Positions 47,464 to 60,051 of a stretch of DNA of 64,000 nucleotides are shown one piece after another; positions within the stretch are counted from its first letter, which is position 1, and each line of letters opens with the position of its first letter. The position numbers and the translations under genes were made by a program. This DNA is from Amaranthus tricolor (Eukaryota; Streptophyta; Magnoliopsida; Caryophyllales; Amaranthaceae): NCBI RefSeq assembly GCF_026212465.1, contig NC_080053.1, positions 8,656,959 through 8,720,958 on the forward strand. The letters run 5' to 3'. Under the pieces are notes generated by a model. It searched no databases and had not been told where the DNA came from. It saw nothing but the letters and a program-made list of their open reading frames with translations.

Positions 47464-48134
47464 TGTTAGTGCAAGAGCCAAACCTCCTATGTTTGGAGAT
47501 GACTTCAATCACAGATTGGACAATACACTAACATGCTTTGATGAAGGATATGGGGGAAATGTGCCATGATATTGGAGCATTAAAGATCATGAACAGGAAG
47601 TCTAAAATGTGCCTTAAACGAGGCAAAGCTTAAGGGGGGGCTTGGTCGATTGAGGCAGCAGGTGCATGAAGTCAGTGAGCCTTTAAAGTTATCGCTCGAC
47701 TAGCTCGAGCGGCATGGCTTGCCCGAGCGATGTTCAACGCCCAATTCAGCCGACATCTATTTTGTTGCCGTATTTTGCTTAGGCTGCAAGGGCTTTGGTC
47801 TTTGGGTTTCTAATATGTCTTAGACTATATTAGAAGTCTTAGAAATCATTAGAAGTATAAGAGGGAGGCTAATACACTAGAGAAAGCTAGAGTTAAAATA
47901 CCACAAGAGTTTTCTTCTTCATTGTATTAGTTTATGGTCGATCTCTATTGCTGAATGGAATCACTATCTTGAAAGCTAGTTTTCAAGTGTGTGTGGTTAG
48001 TCATTAGTGTATTGTTAAATATATTAATGAAAGTAATCATCATTTGAAGGGAGGTATCATTAGATACCTCATAAACACTTGTTTAATGTTCTCTTGTTCT
48101 TGTTTTGTTTTTCACTCGTCTTCTTATACAACCA
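47464..48134 (+). repeat. 3' LTR of Copia copy A
   Basis: 671 bp, starting TGTTAGTGCAAGAGCC directly after the polypurine tract. Several indels and substitutions relative to the 5' LTR indicate an old insertion. Confidence 0.85.
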
Positions 48135-48739
48135 TTATTGGGTCCCAACTATTTTCTTTCACAAATAAGTGCTAGCGATTAACTTAGAAAACACTTGTAC
48201 TTATTCGTTAACATCAATTTATTTAACTATCTAAAACACCTACCGAGAACTTGAAAAACAAGTAAATAATCTAACAAAATCATATGCATACTTATATAGA
48301 AATATTAAAAGGTAGATATTTTAAGAAAAAAGAGGTAGATGATGTAAAATGTTGAGCAGAGAACACCATTACAGACTATCTTATGCAAAAAGGACAGGTC
48401 GGTATTTTATTGCTCATTGCAAATGCAACAGTACATTAAAATTTGTTCATAGAGAATTCTTGGATGAATAGCATGTTGTGAGGATTTTCTCGACGTTAAT
48501 TCCCTTTTATGTGTAGGAAAGTGTACTTGTTGATTTTCTTTTGATATTATCGATTTTCTTTGTTGAGTTAGTTTATTTGCTTAATAAAAATTTAATTGTT
48601 GATGTTTTTTTTTATTTTGTTGATATTTTTGGCTAATTCACGTGTTTTGATTTCAATCTACAATGCTAGTTCTTTTGCTTTTTTAAAAAAACAGGTATTT
48701 GTTGAAATACCTCGGTGTTTTGAACAATGAGGCTTCCTG

Positions 48740-50260
48740 ACTTTAGAATTTTTCTTGGCCAAAATCATACATGTGCGAGGTACTTACATTGCATCATTAC
48801 CAATGATAACTATATCATTGATATAAATGATCAAATATGTAATTCAATCCTTTCCATCTTGAGAAATACCCAAACTTTTTCATTGTTGCAGTGAACCTTC
48901 CAAACTATGTCCTCGGGTATTGTTTTAAACCATAAAGTGCCTTTTTAAGTCTACATGCTTCCCCTAGAGTGTAATCCTATAAGAAACCAAGAGGTGCTTT
49001 CATATACACTTCCTCTACAAGTTTGCCATGCAACAATGCATTTTTGGCATAAATCTGGTAAAGTAACTAATCTTTATTTGCAGCTATAGAAAGTAGAATG
49101 CTGATTGCGTCAATTTTGGCTACTGGGAGAAAACGTTTCAGAGTAATATACTCCATACGTCTGGGTGTAGTCTTTCGCTACAAGACGAGCATTGTAACGC
49201 TCAATGGATCCATCTTCATGATACTTGATCGAGAACACCTATCTACACCCTACTATCCTTTTTTCCTTTCGGTAGATGACAAATCTCTAATGTTTCACTT
49301 TTCTTATGGGCTAAATTTCTTCCTCCATCACTTTCTTCTATTTGGGATCTTGAAGTGCCTCTTTAACAAATTTAGGCAAATCAATATAATAGAGAGAAGT
49401 GTTTAAAGCAAAGTTTGCCAGAGATAATGATTCACCATTGCCACGATTGATAGGATACCGAGATCGCTGTGCTTCATACTCTTGGTCATATCTCTTCAGT
49501 GGCACAACCCGTGTGCTCCTTCGAGGTAAGTCATATCTGCTTGGTAGCTTAACATTGGGAATATATATCATTAAGCACATCAAGTAAGGATTTAGATGTT
49601 ACCTCATAAGTTGATATTCCATTAGGTTCATTCCCTAAGAGAAAATCAAATGTTACCTCTAACTCAGTAGGAAGCTCATCAAATAAGACTGGAGTGGTTT
49701 GAGATGGAGGTACCATGTTGTTAGACACAGTATGAGTGGTGTTACCTACTTGCTCTAGAGGGTGCATCCTTATCGAATATGTCAACCAGCTTAGGTCATC
49801 ACCAATAATCTTCCCTTGAGGACCAAGTAGAGAAAAATAGTAGGACTTTCTAATAATTCACAGTCAATTGTGGTATACAGCTTATTATGAACCGGTTCTA
49901 AATATCGATACCCTTTTTGAGTGACCTCAAAACCCACAATAATAAATTTAACATTCTGAGGTTCAACTTTGTTCCTATCCCGCTTACGGAGATGAACATA
50001 GACAACACAACCAAAAACACGAGGGGTAAAGAGTGGGAGGATGGGATAGGGGCATGAGTTTGGAGAGTATTTAGAGGGGTTTGGAAGTTCAGAGTTTTTG
50101 CGGCAAGATGGTTGGTCATGTAGGTGGCAGTATCAATGCATTCTGACCAAAATTGAGAGGGAACATGTGATTCAAATAGAACAGCTCGGGTAATTTCGAG
50201 ATTGATATGATTTTTTCCGTTCGGCAACCTTATTTTGTCAGGGGACCTGATTGCAAATTA
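48740..50260 (-). pseudogene. Copia polyprotein remnant (integrase C-part and reverse transcriptase)
   Basis: Reading the minus strand from about 50235 down: end of integrase (EITRAVLFESHVPSQFW, then a frame-shifted capsule up to CKFLIL-type sequence), the variable linker, LPRRSTRVVPLKRYD, and reverse transcriptase from about 49340 with recognisable but stop-ridden motifs corresponding to ARLVAK, the VKNAFLHG area and the GLKQSPR area (about 48900). At least a dozen stops and frameshifts are visible. The 3' end and 3' LTR are not recognised. Confidence 0.8.
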
Positions 50261-50304
50261 AGCCCAAACCATTTACATTATTTTTTTTTTGAATTATAAG
50301 GAGT

Positions 50305-52336
50305 CACTAGTGGAAAAAAAAGCTTATATGTTACGGTTTTATCCCTATTATATGCTGCGGTTATGACCCGCAGCACTTGTGATAGCAGCATATGACACAA
50401 TATTAAATGCTGCGATTCAGAACCACCGCATACAGGAGACTATATGCTTATATGCTGCGGTTCTTGAAGAACCGCAACATATAGTGCATATTTTATTTTG
50501 TTTTGTGCAAAACTGAATAAAACAAACATTGCAAAAACCAGCGGCGAAAGTCACGGGCTGCGACTAAAGTCGCGAGTCGCGATTTGAACAATTTCCAAAA
50601 CAGAAACTTTGTCTTGCAATCTTGCGATCCGCAAAAATACTTTTGCAGAAAACAACAATTTTGCAATATTGAGATATTTAAATTAATTAATAAATTAATT
50701 TATTTATTTGATTTAATTAATTATCATTTCTGATGACCATTATACGCTCTAAATGGCAACAAATACTTACAAAGTTGTAAACTTATACTTTTGCAAACCA
50801 AATTCATACTTATACTTCTTCATACTTATACACAAAAACAAACTTATACACAACATTCCAAGTTATAAACTTATACTTACAAAACTTATACACATCATTC
50901 CGAACTATAAATTTATACTTAGAAAGTTATAAACTTATACTTACAATCGTACATAACCTACTACAATTTGCAATCAAATACAACACAATTTCAATACTTT
51001 AAAATTCATACGTGTATATACTTTTTCATACGTAAACACAAAATTTAAAAAAACTTATACACAACATTTCAAGTTATACACAACATTTCAAGTTATAAAC
51101 TTATACTTTTGAATCCATACTTATACATAAAAGCAAACTTAGAATTACACAATACTATATTTCTTCTATCATCATATACCCCTCAACTTGTCAAATTACT
51201 AACATTTCAAGTTATAAACTTTACACTACCCATATAACAAATCAAAAAAAAAAAAAAATCCATAAAAGCACCTCACATGAAACAACACTCAAATTTATCC
51301 ACAAAACACAAACATAGAATTACACAATAATATAATTCTTCTAACATTATATATCCATCAACTAGTCAATCATTTCAAGTTATAAACTTATTTCAAGTTA
51401 TAAACATTAAAAAACCCATATAACAAATCGCAAAAATTAAATCCATAAAAACACAAATATATCTTTAAAACTCAAATAAGTGACATTCACAAAAAAATTT
51501 GCCTTAAAATTTAAAATTCATACTTATACATAAAAACAATCATTTAATCCACAAAAAAAAAAAAAAAAAAAAAACTTGGAATTAACAACATTCTTTCAAG
51601 CCTATGTGTATTCTAATAATAACATTCATTCGACCCTAGTTAACCCTAATAATATTACAACCCTAATTAACAAACTAATAATATAAACTAATAAAAATGT
51701 AAAACTTCAATGGAAAAACAAAACTTATTATATATGAATAGAATTTACCTTGGTATTTAAATGATAATGTTGTGCCCTACATTGTAACCTACAATGGAAA
51801 AACAAAAACAAAATTATATTATTAAACAGGATGAAGATGAATAAGATGAACAAGATGAAGAAAAACAAGAACAAAATTTTAAAAAATAAGCCCTAATTCG
51901 TGGGTTTAAAGATGAGATTGCAATGGGTTAGCAAGGTGAGATTTCAATGGGTTTTCGTGGGTTTTCATGGGTTTTTCATAGGTAAGAAAAAGAACAAGAA
52001 AGAATAAAAAGAACAAGAACAAGCAAATTTTGTAAGTTAGCAAAATGAAAATTTTCGAGGTCTTAAATGGTTGAAGAAGAAGGCCTTAAAGGTTGAAGAT
52101 AAAGGTTTTCGTGGGTTCCGTAGGTTGAAGATGAAATGAAAATGAAAATTTTAGAGGGATTTTTTACTTTACATAAGGGCGGGATTTTGAGCAAAAAAAA
52201 AATTAATAGTATATGCAGTGGTTCTTGAAGAACCGCAGCATATACTATATATTTTTCTTTTCCTACTACTTATATGCTGCGTCTTTAGAAAACCGCAGCA
52301 TATGTGACGCAACATATAAGCTTTTTTCCACTAGTG
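50305..52336. mobile_element. CACTA (En/Spm) non-autonomous transposon
   Basis: The ends CACTAGTGGAAAAAA-AGCTTATATG and the exact inverse (CATATAAGCTTTTTTCCACTAGTG, one indel apart) are flanked by the 3-bp duplication AGT at 50302-50304 and 52337-52339. Subterminal TATGCTGCGGTT repeats occur in both orientations near each end (50350-50485 and 52204-52315), some as hairpins. The core is AT-rich with no transposase, and includes a low-complexity array of acttatac variants (50770-51140). It is inserted in the older minus-strand Copia. Confidence 0.92.
50780..51140. repeat. Low-complexity aacttatac array inside the CACTA element
   Basis: Irregular repeats of AAACTTATACTTA/ACACAACATTTCAAGTT recur many times on the plus strand, without a fixed period. 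The same words continue thinly to about 51520. Confidence 0.7.
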
Positions 52337-53204
52337 AGTGTAGGCTTGACGAGGGTCGACTGTTGCAGGGCAAATGGGTTTAGGAGACCTGATTTGTTTT
52401 ATTTGAGGATTTAAGGTATGACAATTTGCTTATGCCTCCATATAAAAACACTTTAATGATTTCACTTCTTCCCTTTCCCCCACATTCAGACATTTTCCTC
52501 TTTCTTTGTTCATAAATGCGGTAGACTCTTTGGACCTAACATCCATTACTCCTCTTGTCTCCCACTCTTTGCCGGGTCCCGCCACTCTCGCTACAGTTAA
52601 TGGGTTTGATCGCCACCGGTTCGGATGACCGGTACCCTGTTGGCGATCTGTCTATGGTGTAGGTGGTGAAGAGGAAGGATCCCCCTTCGCTGGTATAAGA
52701 GAGAGGATAGAAAGGAGAGAATGGTTGGAGCTTTGTATGTTACAAGATCTGGGTTTGTGTTTTCTCTTTTTGTAGAGTTAGGCCGATTTCCCAAGGCCGG
52801 TGACAAGGTAGTTCGTCTGAAAGCGAAATCCGAGGTTAGAGATACTGTTGTTGGTGTTAACTATTTAAGTTGTAACAATGGTGCCGATGATGGCAACCGG
52901 ATCTCGATTTCCATTTCAGGTAAGATTTTTTTTCAATAAATGATAAACGCCGATAAGATAGGCCGATTATAGGTCGTTGAAAAACACCATCGGCTCTGAT
53001 ACCATGAAGAGAATTAAAATGTGGAAATTGGTTTATGAATACTGTTTTACATTAATTTGTAAATTTTGATAACACCGTGTGTTTATACATAAAGCTAAAA
53101 ATAAAGAAAAGTATAATTACAATATAATATGTTTACTAAAATAATTTTGGAAACATTCTTATTTGCTACAGAAACAAACCACTAGTTAAGACATATCGAC
53201 AACC
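52337..53204 (-). mobile_element. 5' part of the minus-strand Copia: leader, PBS and short LTR
   Basis: GGCTCTGATACCA at 52992-53004 is the exact complement of the Copia primer-binding site TGGTATCAGAGCC, so the element reads leftward. The LTR lies to the right from 53005 (TGAAGAG...) to about 53200, including a TGTATAAACA promoter-like word. Between PBS and CACTA is a gag-leader region without an intact frame. The middle of the element (gag to integrase) is missing. Confidence 0.65.
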
Positions 53205-53283
53205 CACATATATGCAGAATGCATAAAAAAACCTATCTTTTTCTGATTATTTTTTTTGGGATATAAAATCTAGTCTATATAGA

Positions 53284-53889
53284 TCACTTAGGAACTGGAA
53301 TAGCCTGAAGTGGCTCAAGTTTTTATAGTGTAATCCCAAACTTTTCTTCCATATTTATCTCTTTTGCACCATTCTCATAAATATACTTCCAATTGAAGGA
53401 TTTAAAAAGGGTCGCTAACATCAGATGCAACATTCTTTGAGCCAATGGCATACCTGGACATATCCTTCTTCCTGATCCAAAGGGTATAAGCTCAAAATTT
53501 CTTCCTTTGATATCTATTTCTCTCTCCAAAAATCTTTTAGGAACAAAGATTTCTTGATTTGACCAAACACTTGATTCACGATTGATTGACCAAATATTTA
53601 CCCAAATACTTGAGTTTTTGGGTACTAAATAGCCACCTAGTTGAACATCATTTTCGCTCTTATGGGGCACCAAAATTGGAGTTGGTGGATGTAATCTAAA
53701 TGTTTCTTTCACTACTGCCTAAAGATATGGTAGTTTTGCGATGTCTGATTCTTGCAATTGTTCATGAGTGCCTAGCACTTTGTCCATCTCAATTTGAACT
53801 TTTGACATCTTTTCAGGATTGCGTAATAATTCTGTCATAGCCTAATCTAATGTATTACTGGTTGTGTCTGTGCCCGCAACAAATAAATC
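53284..53889 (-). pseudogene. Cytochrome P450 (CYP76-type) exon 2, nonsense-mutated
   Basis: A haem-thiolate monooxygenase C-terminal half. Reading from the acceptor at 53890: DLFVAGTDTTSNTLD (I-helix oxygen-binding AGTDTTS), ETFRLHPP (ExxR), PKRFLERE (PERF region), PFGSGRRICPGMPLA (Cys haem ligand), and an end LEPLQAIPVPK. The frame holds three stops where relatives have Trp (LDWAMTELL), Gln (PYLQAVVKE) and Gln (ITLQK): TAG, TAG and TAA. Each is one transition away from the sense codon. The longest open piece is 53323-53712. Exon 1 was not found to the right, where MITEs and AT-rich DNA occur. It resembles CYP76 enzymes, a family that includes the CYP76AD betalain genes in Caryophyllales, but I cannot assign a subfamily. 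Confidence 0.85.
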
Positions 53890-54739
53890 CTAGAAACCAC
53901 AAAACATTTGATATACATGCATAAATGAGCAAGTACTATTTCTTACCACATAATAAACTTAAAGAAATTTGGAACTTATAAAATCAAAACTAAAGTCACA
54001 TATTATATGCCCAAATTATTAGTTGCTTCCAATTATTAGCACTTAAGCCACATAGACGATATTGTTATTTCTATGGTTGTACTCTAAGTTATTTGATGAA
54101 ATATTTTAAAAAGAATTAAACCAAATCTAATGAAGAATTTAGTTTTTTTAGTATTTCTATTTAAATTGGATTGAAAAACATAACTTTCGATTTAAATTTG
54201 ATTTTTTTATAAAAAATACCAAAAAGATTGAGCTTTTAAGTGGTTATTATTACAGTTGCAAGTCAAAAGAAAAGAAAAAATAATGGAGTTTTAAAGTGTA
54301 TTAATAAATAATTCGTTGAAATTTAATTTTTTGTTTAATTTGGATACTTAAACTTTAAAATATTTTTCGATCAAACTTTTGATCATATATTTGAAATTTA
54401 GTTTATTGTTATGATTTTAATATTTGATTGAGCTAATTTTATTTTGTGTTTTAACTTGATTTTTCCAAGTTTAATTTAATTTAATTTAGAAAAAGTTTGA
54501 TTTGGATATTAAGTAAAAAAAAAATGAAATTTAGTATGTAAAACTTCTTGTTTTTATTATTTTTTTTATCAAAATTGAACTAAAAGCAAACATACAGCTC
54601 CAATTGTTTTGCTCAAATTTAAATATCTATCCTCATAGGTTCTTTTTTTTTTTTTTTTTTTATTTTTTTTTTTTATGCTAGACATTTGAGTAAAAAGTTA
54701 AAAGATATCCACTTCTATCCCCTACGTTGCAAAAAGTCG
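53890..54739. other. AT-rich DNA beyond the P450 exon
   Basis: Probable remnant of the P450 intron, then T-rich low-complexity sequence (poly-T blocks at about 54642-54675). The expected exon 1 (N-terminal anchor, PPGP motif) is not seen. Confidence 0.5.
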
Positions 54740-54747
54740 GATACAAT

Positions 54748-55714
54748 TAGACCTGGGAAAACGGTCGGTCGGTCGGGTTTTGGGTCGGATCAATTTCGGT
54801 CGGGTCATTTTCGGGTCGGGTCAGTTTCGGATCAGGTCAGTTTCAGTTCGGATCATTCTGGGTTTCGCGTAGGTTCGGATTGACCCAACGGGTTACCATA
54901 AAACATTAGAATATCCAATCGACTAATTCAACATAAAAAAAATCATTAAAATGTCTAAAAAAAATCATTAGAGAAATTACATGTACGATTTTCAAAAAAT
55001 AGTTGGTATGTCAGGTTCATTTAAGTGCAAGAAAAATAGGGGAATTAATACTTATTTTGAAAGACTTGTAAGATAAGCGCTTTATAAAAGTTATTTTGTT
55101 TATTATAATTGTAACGTTAGATAAAAATGACGTTAAAATTATCTTCACAATTTTCATGTTGGAAAGATATACAACTAACTAAGTACTTATTTCGTCTTAT
55201 AAGATACGCGTTTTATAATTTAGGTAGCGACATTCGTTTTTTGAAAAGCTCATTCAAACGTGCGAAACGTTCGTATAAATTATATTGATTTGCTTACTGA
55301 AATGTAGAAGAATTAAAAACTCATTTGACTGATTTAACAATATACATGTATTCAATTAAGATGATTATAACGTCCTGTTTTTAAAGAAAAATAATTACGA
55401 TGGCTAAAAAGACGTTAAATACGTGTTTTTTGAGATCTATTGATGAGTTTTAGGGTTCAAGTGATATACTCAATATGTTGAGATACTTTGAAAACTAAAA
55501 TTTTATTTGAAATGAATTCTAACATTGAAATTTCTCTAAAAATTGATATTAAATCTGTCAAAACGGGTCGGTTTCCGGTCGGGTCATTTTCGGTCGGGTA
55601 ATTATCGGGTCGGTCATGTTTCGGATTAAGTCGCTTTCGGGTCGGTCGGGTTCGGGTTTTGTCGGGTCGGGTCCCGGGTTCATTTTCAGGTCGGATCAAA
55701 TTTTCCCAAGTCTA
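54748..55714. mobile_element. Non-autonomous hAT element with GGTCGGGT repeats
   Basis: TIRs TAGACCTGGGAAAA and, inverted, TAGACTTGGGAAAA are bordered by the identical octamer GATACAAT at 54740-54747 and 55715-55722. Arrays of GGTCGGGTC/TTTCGG lie just inside both ends (54770-54880 and 55563-55695). The 967-bp body has no transposase. Internal text near 55190-55250 (aagtacttatttcg, cgacattcgttttttgaaaa) resembles the 141-bp repeat of the foldback element at 18.9 kb. Confidence 0.9.
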
Positions 55715-55797
55715 GATACAATCAATATTAAAATAAATAAATTCTTACCGTAAGTTATATCGTTGCAATAATTAGTTATAGTTTATCTAATTTTTTA

Positions 55798-56213
55798 TTG
55801 AAATAATTATTTAGAATAATCTAAACTTTTTATAATTTTTTCATACCTATTGATTAGCAATGAATAATCTCAACTTTAGAGGGTATTTGTATAGAGTAAA
55901 CTTAAATACTAATGACTTGTTATAGTAGGTAATTCACCAAAAAATTAAATTGAAAATTAATTTAAAATTAGAGAAAATATTTAAAAATTTATATAAAAAA
56001 TTCTAAATGTTATAAAAATCAGATTTTTTTGAAATATTTTTTTTCGACATTTTATTTTAATTTATCTTTTTTTATAAGAAAATAAAACTTGTTACAACAA
56101 GTCATACTCTAGGAAGATATTCCTCAAAGTTGGAGTTATTCATAGTTAATCAATAGGTGAGATTATTGGAGAAAAATTATGAAAAAATTAGATTGTTCAA
56201 GGTAATTTCTTTT
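55798..56213. mobile_element. Foldback MITE, family F (copy at 56 kb)
   Basis: Arms of about 115 bp pair inverted, with blocks TATTGATTAGCAATGAATAA, CAACTTTAGAGGGTATTTG and GTAAAC in the same order as in the copy at 28516-28964. Non-coding. Confidence 0.65.
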
Positions 56214-56388
56214 GGTTTAAAAAAATAGGAGTATATAAAATGTGTGGATGAGTAACAATAATAAATAAATAAATAAAAGTAAACTCTTTTAAAAATGGAA
56301 TCGAAAAAATTTAATGAACGAAAAATACAATAAATTTAAAGCCACAGAGAAGAAATAACTTGCTTTTGAGTACTTTCAATACTAAGGT

Positions 56389-57866
56389 TGTTGGGATGGA
56401 ATTTGTAGACTCAATTAGGAACGGGAACAGCAACAAGAGGGGGGGGGGGGAATTGTTGTTGTTACTAGTTTAAGCATTTTTGCCCTGTTTTTGCGGAATT
56501 GAATAAAATAAATAAAGCTTAAACTTAGAGTGAAATAATTAAAAGAGACTAAAGATTTTTACGTGGAAACCTTCTAAGACTAAATAGAAGGAAAAACCAC
56601 GACCCTTCGGGATTTCTAAATTCTCCACTATGTTTAAGGCAACTCGTTACAATTACATTAAACATCTTACTTCACTTGAAGCGCATCAACTAGGCCAACT
56701 TCTCTCTCAAATTGCTTCATTCAAAGCAACAAACTTAGCTTCACTAAAAGCTAAACTCCACACTAGCTTCACTCAAAGCTATCAAATTCCCCCTTAGACT
56801 CACCCGAGTCTAATTACAAGTACTCTCAAAAACCCTTACAAAAAGGATAAAAATTCTCTAAAAATAAAATCAATAAGTTGCACAAGAAAATATTATAAAT
56901 TAATTGGCATTTTTAAAACAAAATTTTCTTGTAAAAATTCTCCCAAAATTACGTATGATTTAATGGCTCATACTAAGGCAAGTTTTGAAGAACAACCGAG
57001 TCCACTATTTATAGAGTCAATTTCCCTAATAAAAAGGAATATTCCAACCATTATTCCTTATCCAAAATAAACATGGAAATAATGTGGATTTTAATATCCA
57101 AGGTCATCTACGGTTAGTATCTAAAATAGGTATTAAACTTGACAAATTCAAGCCCACGGTTATTTAAGAATAACCGCTGTTCCCTTTTACTAATAATAGA
57201 TACTGTTCCCCTTAGCAGCAGTTCCCATATACTAAAATTAGCTGCAGTTCCCTTTTCCAATAATAACCACGGTTTACTTTAGCTAAATTTAGATACGGTT
57301 GCCTTTAGCTAATAATAGCGACAGTTACCTATTACTAATATTAGGGACGATTACCTTTAGCTAATAATAGCTAAGACTCAGCTGTTGTTCCTATATTTAG
57401 TAAATCCAATATTCACTAAATATAGATCCTAAAATAAAGGCTTATATTTAGAAAATCACGTTAGACATTTTAGAAAATATTTTGCCAATTAACTTTAATA
57501 ATTTATTAATGCAACAAATTAACTTTAATTAACACATCAACTAAAAATAATAATTAAAATAATAACCAAAATTTTCAGTGGACGTAAGCTGACTCCATTT
57601 CAGGAACAGTGCGCTGTCTCCAATTTTCAGTTTTGCTAGAACATCCAACTTGGGAACAGTAGACCTGCTGTCTCCATTTTACATCCCAAGCGATATACTT
57701 CTTCTAACATTTTTCGGATCCTTTTGACATGTACATTTCCATGAACCAAGTTAGTAGGTACTATCAACGATCATAATCACGACTGGATATCGACCTGCAC
57801 ACAATCTCTAAAAACATATTTGTTTAAATAAAGTGTAGTCATCATCAAAACTCAAGAGGTCCAACA
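56389..57866. mobile_element. Orphan LTR (Sire/Maximus-type Copia-like)
   Basis: Bounded by TGTTGG at 56389 and CCAACA at 57866, inverse termini of an LTR about 1.48 kb long. Inside are the ttttacgtggaaaccttc / aaccacgacccttcgg words common in long plant Copia LTRs, a G run (56440-56452), and a degenerate 30-40 bp tandem array (about 57170-57390). Flanking pentamers (aaggt/gaatt) do not match, and the right flank is Gypsy coding sequence while the left is not, so a rearrangement has occurred at one edge. Confidence 0.5.
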
Positions 57867-59070
57867 GAATTGTTAAAAGAATGTTATATTGAAGATGTTG
57901 ATTTTGGAGAAATATTTGAAAATTTTCATAACAAACCTCAAGGACTTTTTTACATCTTTCATGGATATCTCTTTCGAGGTAATCAATTATGTGTGCCTAG
58001 ACATAGTGTTAAGGAGACCTTAATTAAGGAATATCATGAGGGAGGACTTGGAGGACATTTTGGGAAAGAAAAGACCATAGCTCTAGTGAGTGAGACCTTT
58101 TATTGGCCGAAACTTGCTAAAGATGTCATTCATATTATTAAGAGGTGTGTGCAATGCCTAAAAGCCAAAGCCCACAAAAACTCATGGGAAGATGTGAGCT
58201 TAGACTTCATAACCGGACTTCCTAGAACCGCTAACAATAAGGATTCCATTATGGTTGTTGATAGGTTTTCTAAGATGGCCCATTTCATTGCTTGTCATAT
58301 TACACATGATGTCGTTAACATTGCTAATCTTTACGTTAAGGAAATAGTAAGACTACATGGGATAGCAAGAAGTATGGTAAGTGATAGAGATTCAAAGTTT
58401 CTTAGTCATTTTTGGCTTACCTTATGGAAAAAGATGGGAACCAAGCTTAACTTTAGTAGTTCTAGCCACCCCCAAACTGGTGGTAAAATCGAAATAACCA
58501 ATAGGACCTTAGGAACCTTGTTGCGTGCCCTCATTACTAAGAATCCTAAACAATGGGAACAATTGCTGCCACATGCTGAATTTGCTTATAATCGAGTTCC
58601 TAGCAAGACAACCGAGTTTTCTCTTTTCTTTGTAGTTTATAGCCTTAATCCTTTAAAAACTATAGATCTTATGCCTTTTCCTACACGTTTGAAGTTTAGT
58701 CATGATGCCTAGTCTAGAGCCAATGAGATTCAAAAGGTGCACAAGCAAGTTGTGGAAAGGATTGAGAAAATGAATGAGAAGGTTAAGGAAAGAGTGGATC
58801 AAAAGAGAAAAGAAGTGATTTTTGAAGAAGGCGACTTAGTATGGATTTACTTGAGAAAGGATAGGTTTCCCACACAAAGGAAATCAAAGTTAAGTGCTAG
58901 AATTGATGGACCGTTCGAAATTTTGGAAAAAGTAAATGATAATGCTTACAAACTAAGCTACCTAGTAGCTATGGTGTGTCTTCCACTTTCAATGTTGCAG
59001 ATTTGAGTCCATTTCATGAGGAGGACATGTTACCAAGCTTGAGGTCAAGCTTTTCCAAAGAAGGGGAGGA
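57867..59070 (+). pseudogene. Ty3/Gypsy integrase remnant with chromodomain-free end
   Basis: 5'-truncated pol. It begins in the linker before integrase, then shows the HHCC zinc domain (HEGGLGGHFG...CVQCLKAK) and the DDE core (VSLDFITGLP, VSDRDSKF, and E in GGKIEITNRTLG). It continues to the GPF/Y module (DLVWIYLRKDRFP...KLSARIDGPFEIL) and the NVADLSPFHEED end. One in-frame TAG lies at 58710-58712, and a frameshift near 58960-58980 separates the last 73 codons. Gag, protease, reverse transcriptase and RNase H are absent, their place being taken by an unrelated LTR at 56389-57866. The element cannot move by itself. Confidence 0.88.
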
Positions 59071-60051
59071 TGATGTAGAATCACCTACATCTAGTTCTCC
59101 TGAGCTAGCCAAGATCAATATAATGATACATCAAATGGAAGACGCTCAAATTCAAGGTCCAAAACTGAAGTCCTTTAACTTTGTAGTCATAAACTAAGTC
59201 TTCTTTTTTGAGTCGTTTTATTATTTAAGTCTTTTATTTTATTTCGAATATTTGAGTCTTTTTGTTTTCTTTTACAGTAAAAAGTCTTAGAGATGATTAA
59301 GCCAGGTTTAGGTTCAAGCTTAATCATGTCTCATGTTTAGTTAGTTGAGTTGTAATTTTTTGTTTTTTTCGCTTGTTGAGTCTTTATATATAAAATCGCT
59401 CAAGTGTTATGCGATTAAAACGCATGACTCAAGCAAGCATTCAGCCAAAGATTATCCAAGAAACACACCAAGGACATAAGAAGATATTTGCAAATCAAAC
59501 AAGAAATCAAGCTAAAGCAATTGTTTCCAAATCAAAAAAATCTGAATTCAACCGTTGGGAAGAAGTCGGCCACAAATTTTGGTTCATTATTACATGAAGA
59601 TTTCTTCTACAAAAAAAAATCAGCCTAGAAATAATCCCATGAAAGATTATGAAAGATATTAGTTGTCCACTACAAAATAGCCTAATTATTTCCATAGAAG
59701 ATTGAAAGATGTGACTTGCAAGTGGATTCCTAGCCGTTAAGAAAGAAGCAGCATTTTGATTTTATTTTGCTAATTTTTTTAGTTTGGCTGATTTCCTTTG
59801 GTATAAATAGGCTTGTAGTTCATGTAATTAAGGCATTCAACTTGGATAATACAAACACAACCCTTTGAGCAATTTTCCTTGTTCTTATTTGCAATTTACT
59901 TTAACTTGGATTAGTTTAAGTAATTTGAAATTCCTATGCTTTTCATTCTTTTGGCTAAAGTTTTAATGTGTTCTTAGGAACCCTTAGATTTGTTTCGTGG
60001 TGTATCTGTATCGAAGATACCTTTGGCAAGCCATTTTCAGTTGAGAAATCA
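59071..60051 (+). repeat. 3' LTR of the Gypsy remnant
   Basis: Starts TGATGTAG right after a polypurine tract (AAAGAAGGGGAGGA, 59056-59070) and ends ATCA at 60048-60051, giving TGAT...ATCA termini. A TATATATAAAA promoter-like word lies at about 59384-59395. The 5' LTR is not in the window, so the age cannot be estimated. Confidence 0.6.

Larger units (their letters stand above)
45520..48134 (+). mobile_element. Non-autonomous Copia retrotransposon, copy A (both LTRs)
   Basis: The 5' LTR is 45520-46247 and the 3' LTR 47464-48134, both TGTTAG...ACCA and clearly collinear. The PBS TGGTATAAGAGC (46250-46261) differs at one base from the standard initiator-tRNA-Met site TGGTATCAGAGC. The polypurine tract GAGGGGGAGA is at about 47453-47462. 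The internal region is only about 1.2 kb: a gag zinc-knuckle piece, a fragment of the protease motif, and a pre-integrase piece (NLISL...GVLKLAKG). Integrase core, reverse transcriptase and RNase H are absent. Flanking pentamers (ctaat/ttatt) match only weakly. Confidence 0.85.
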
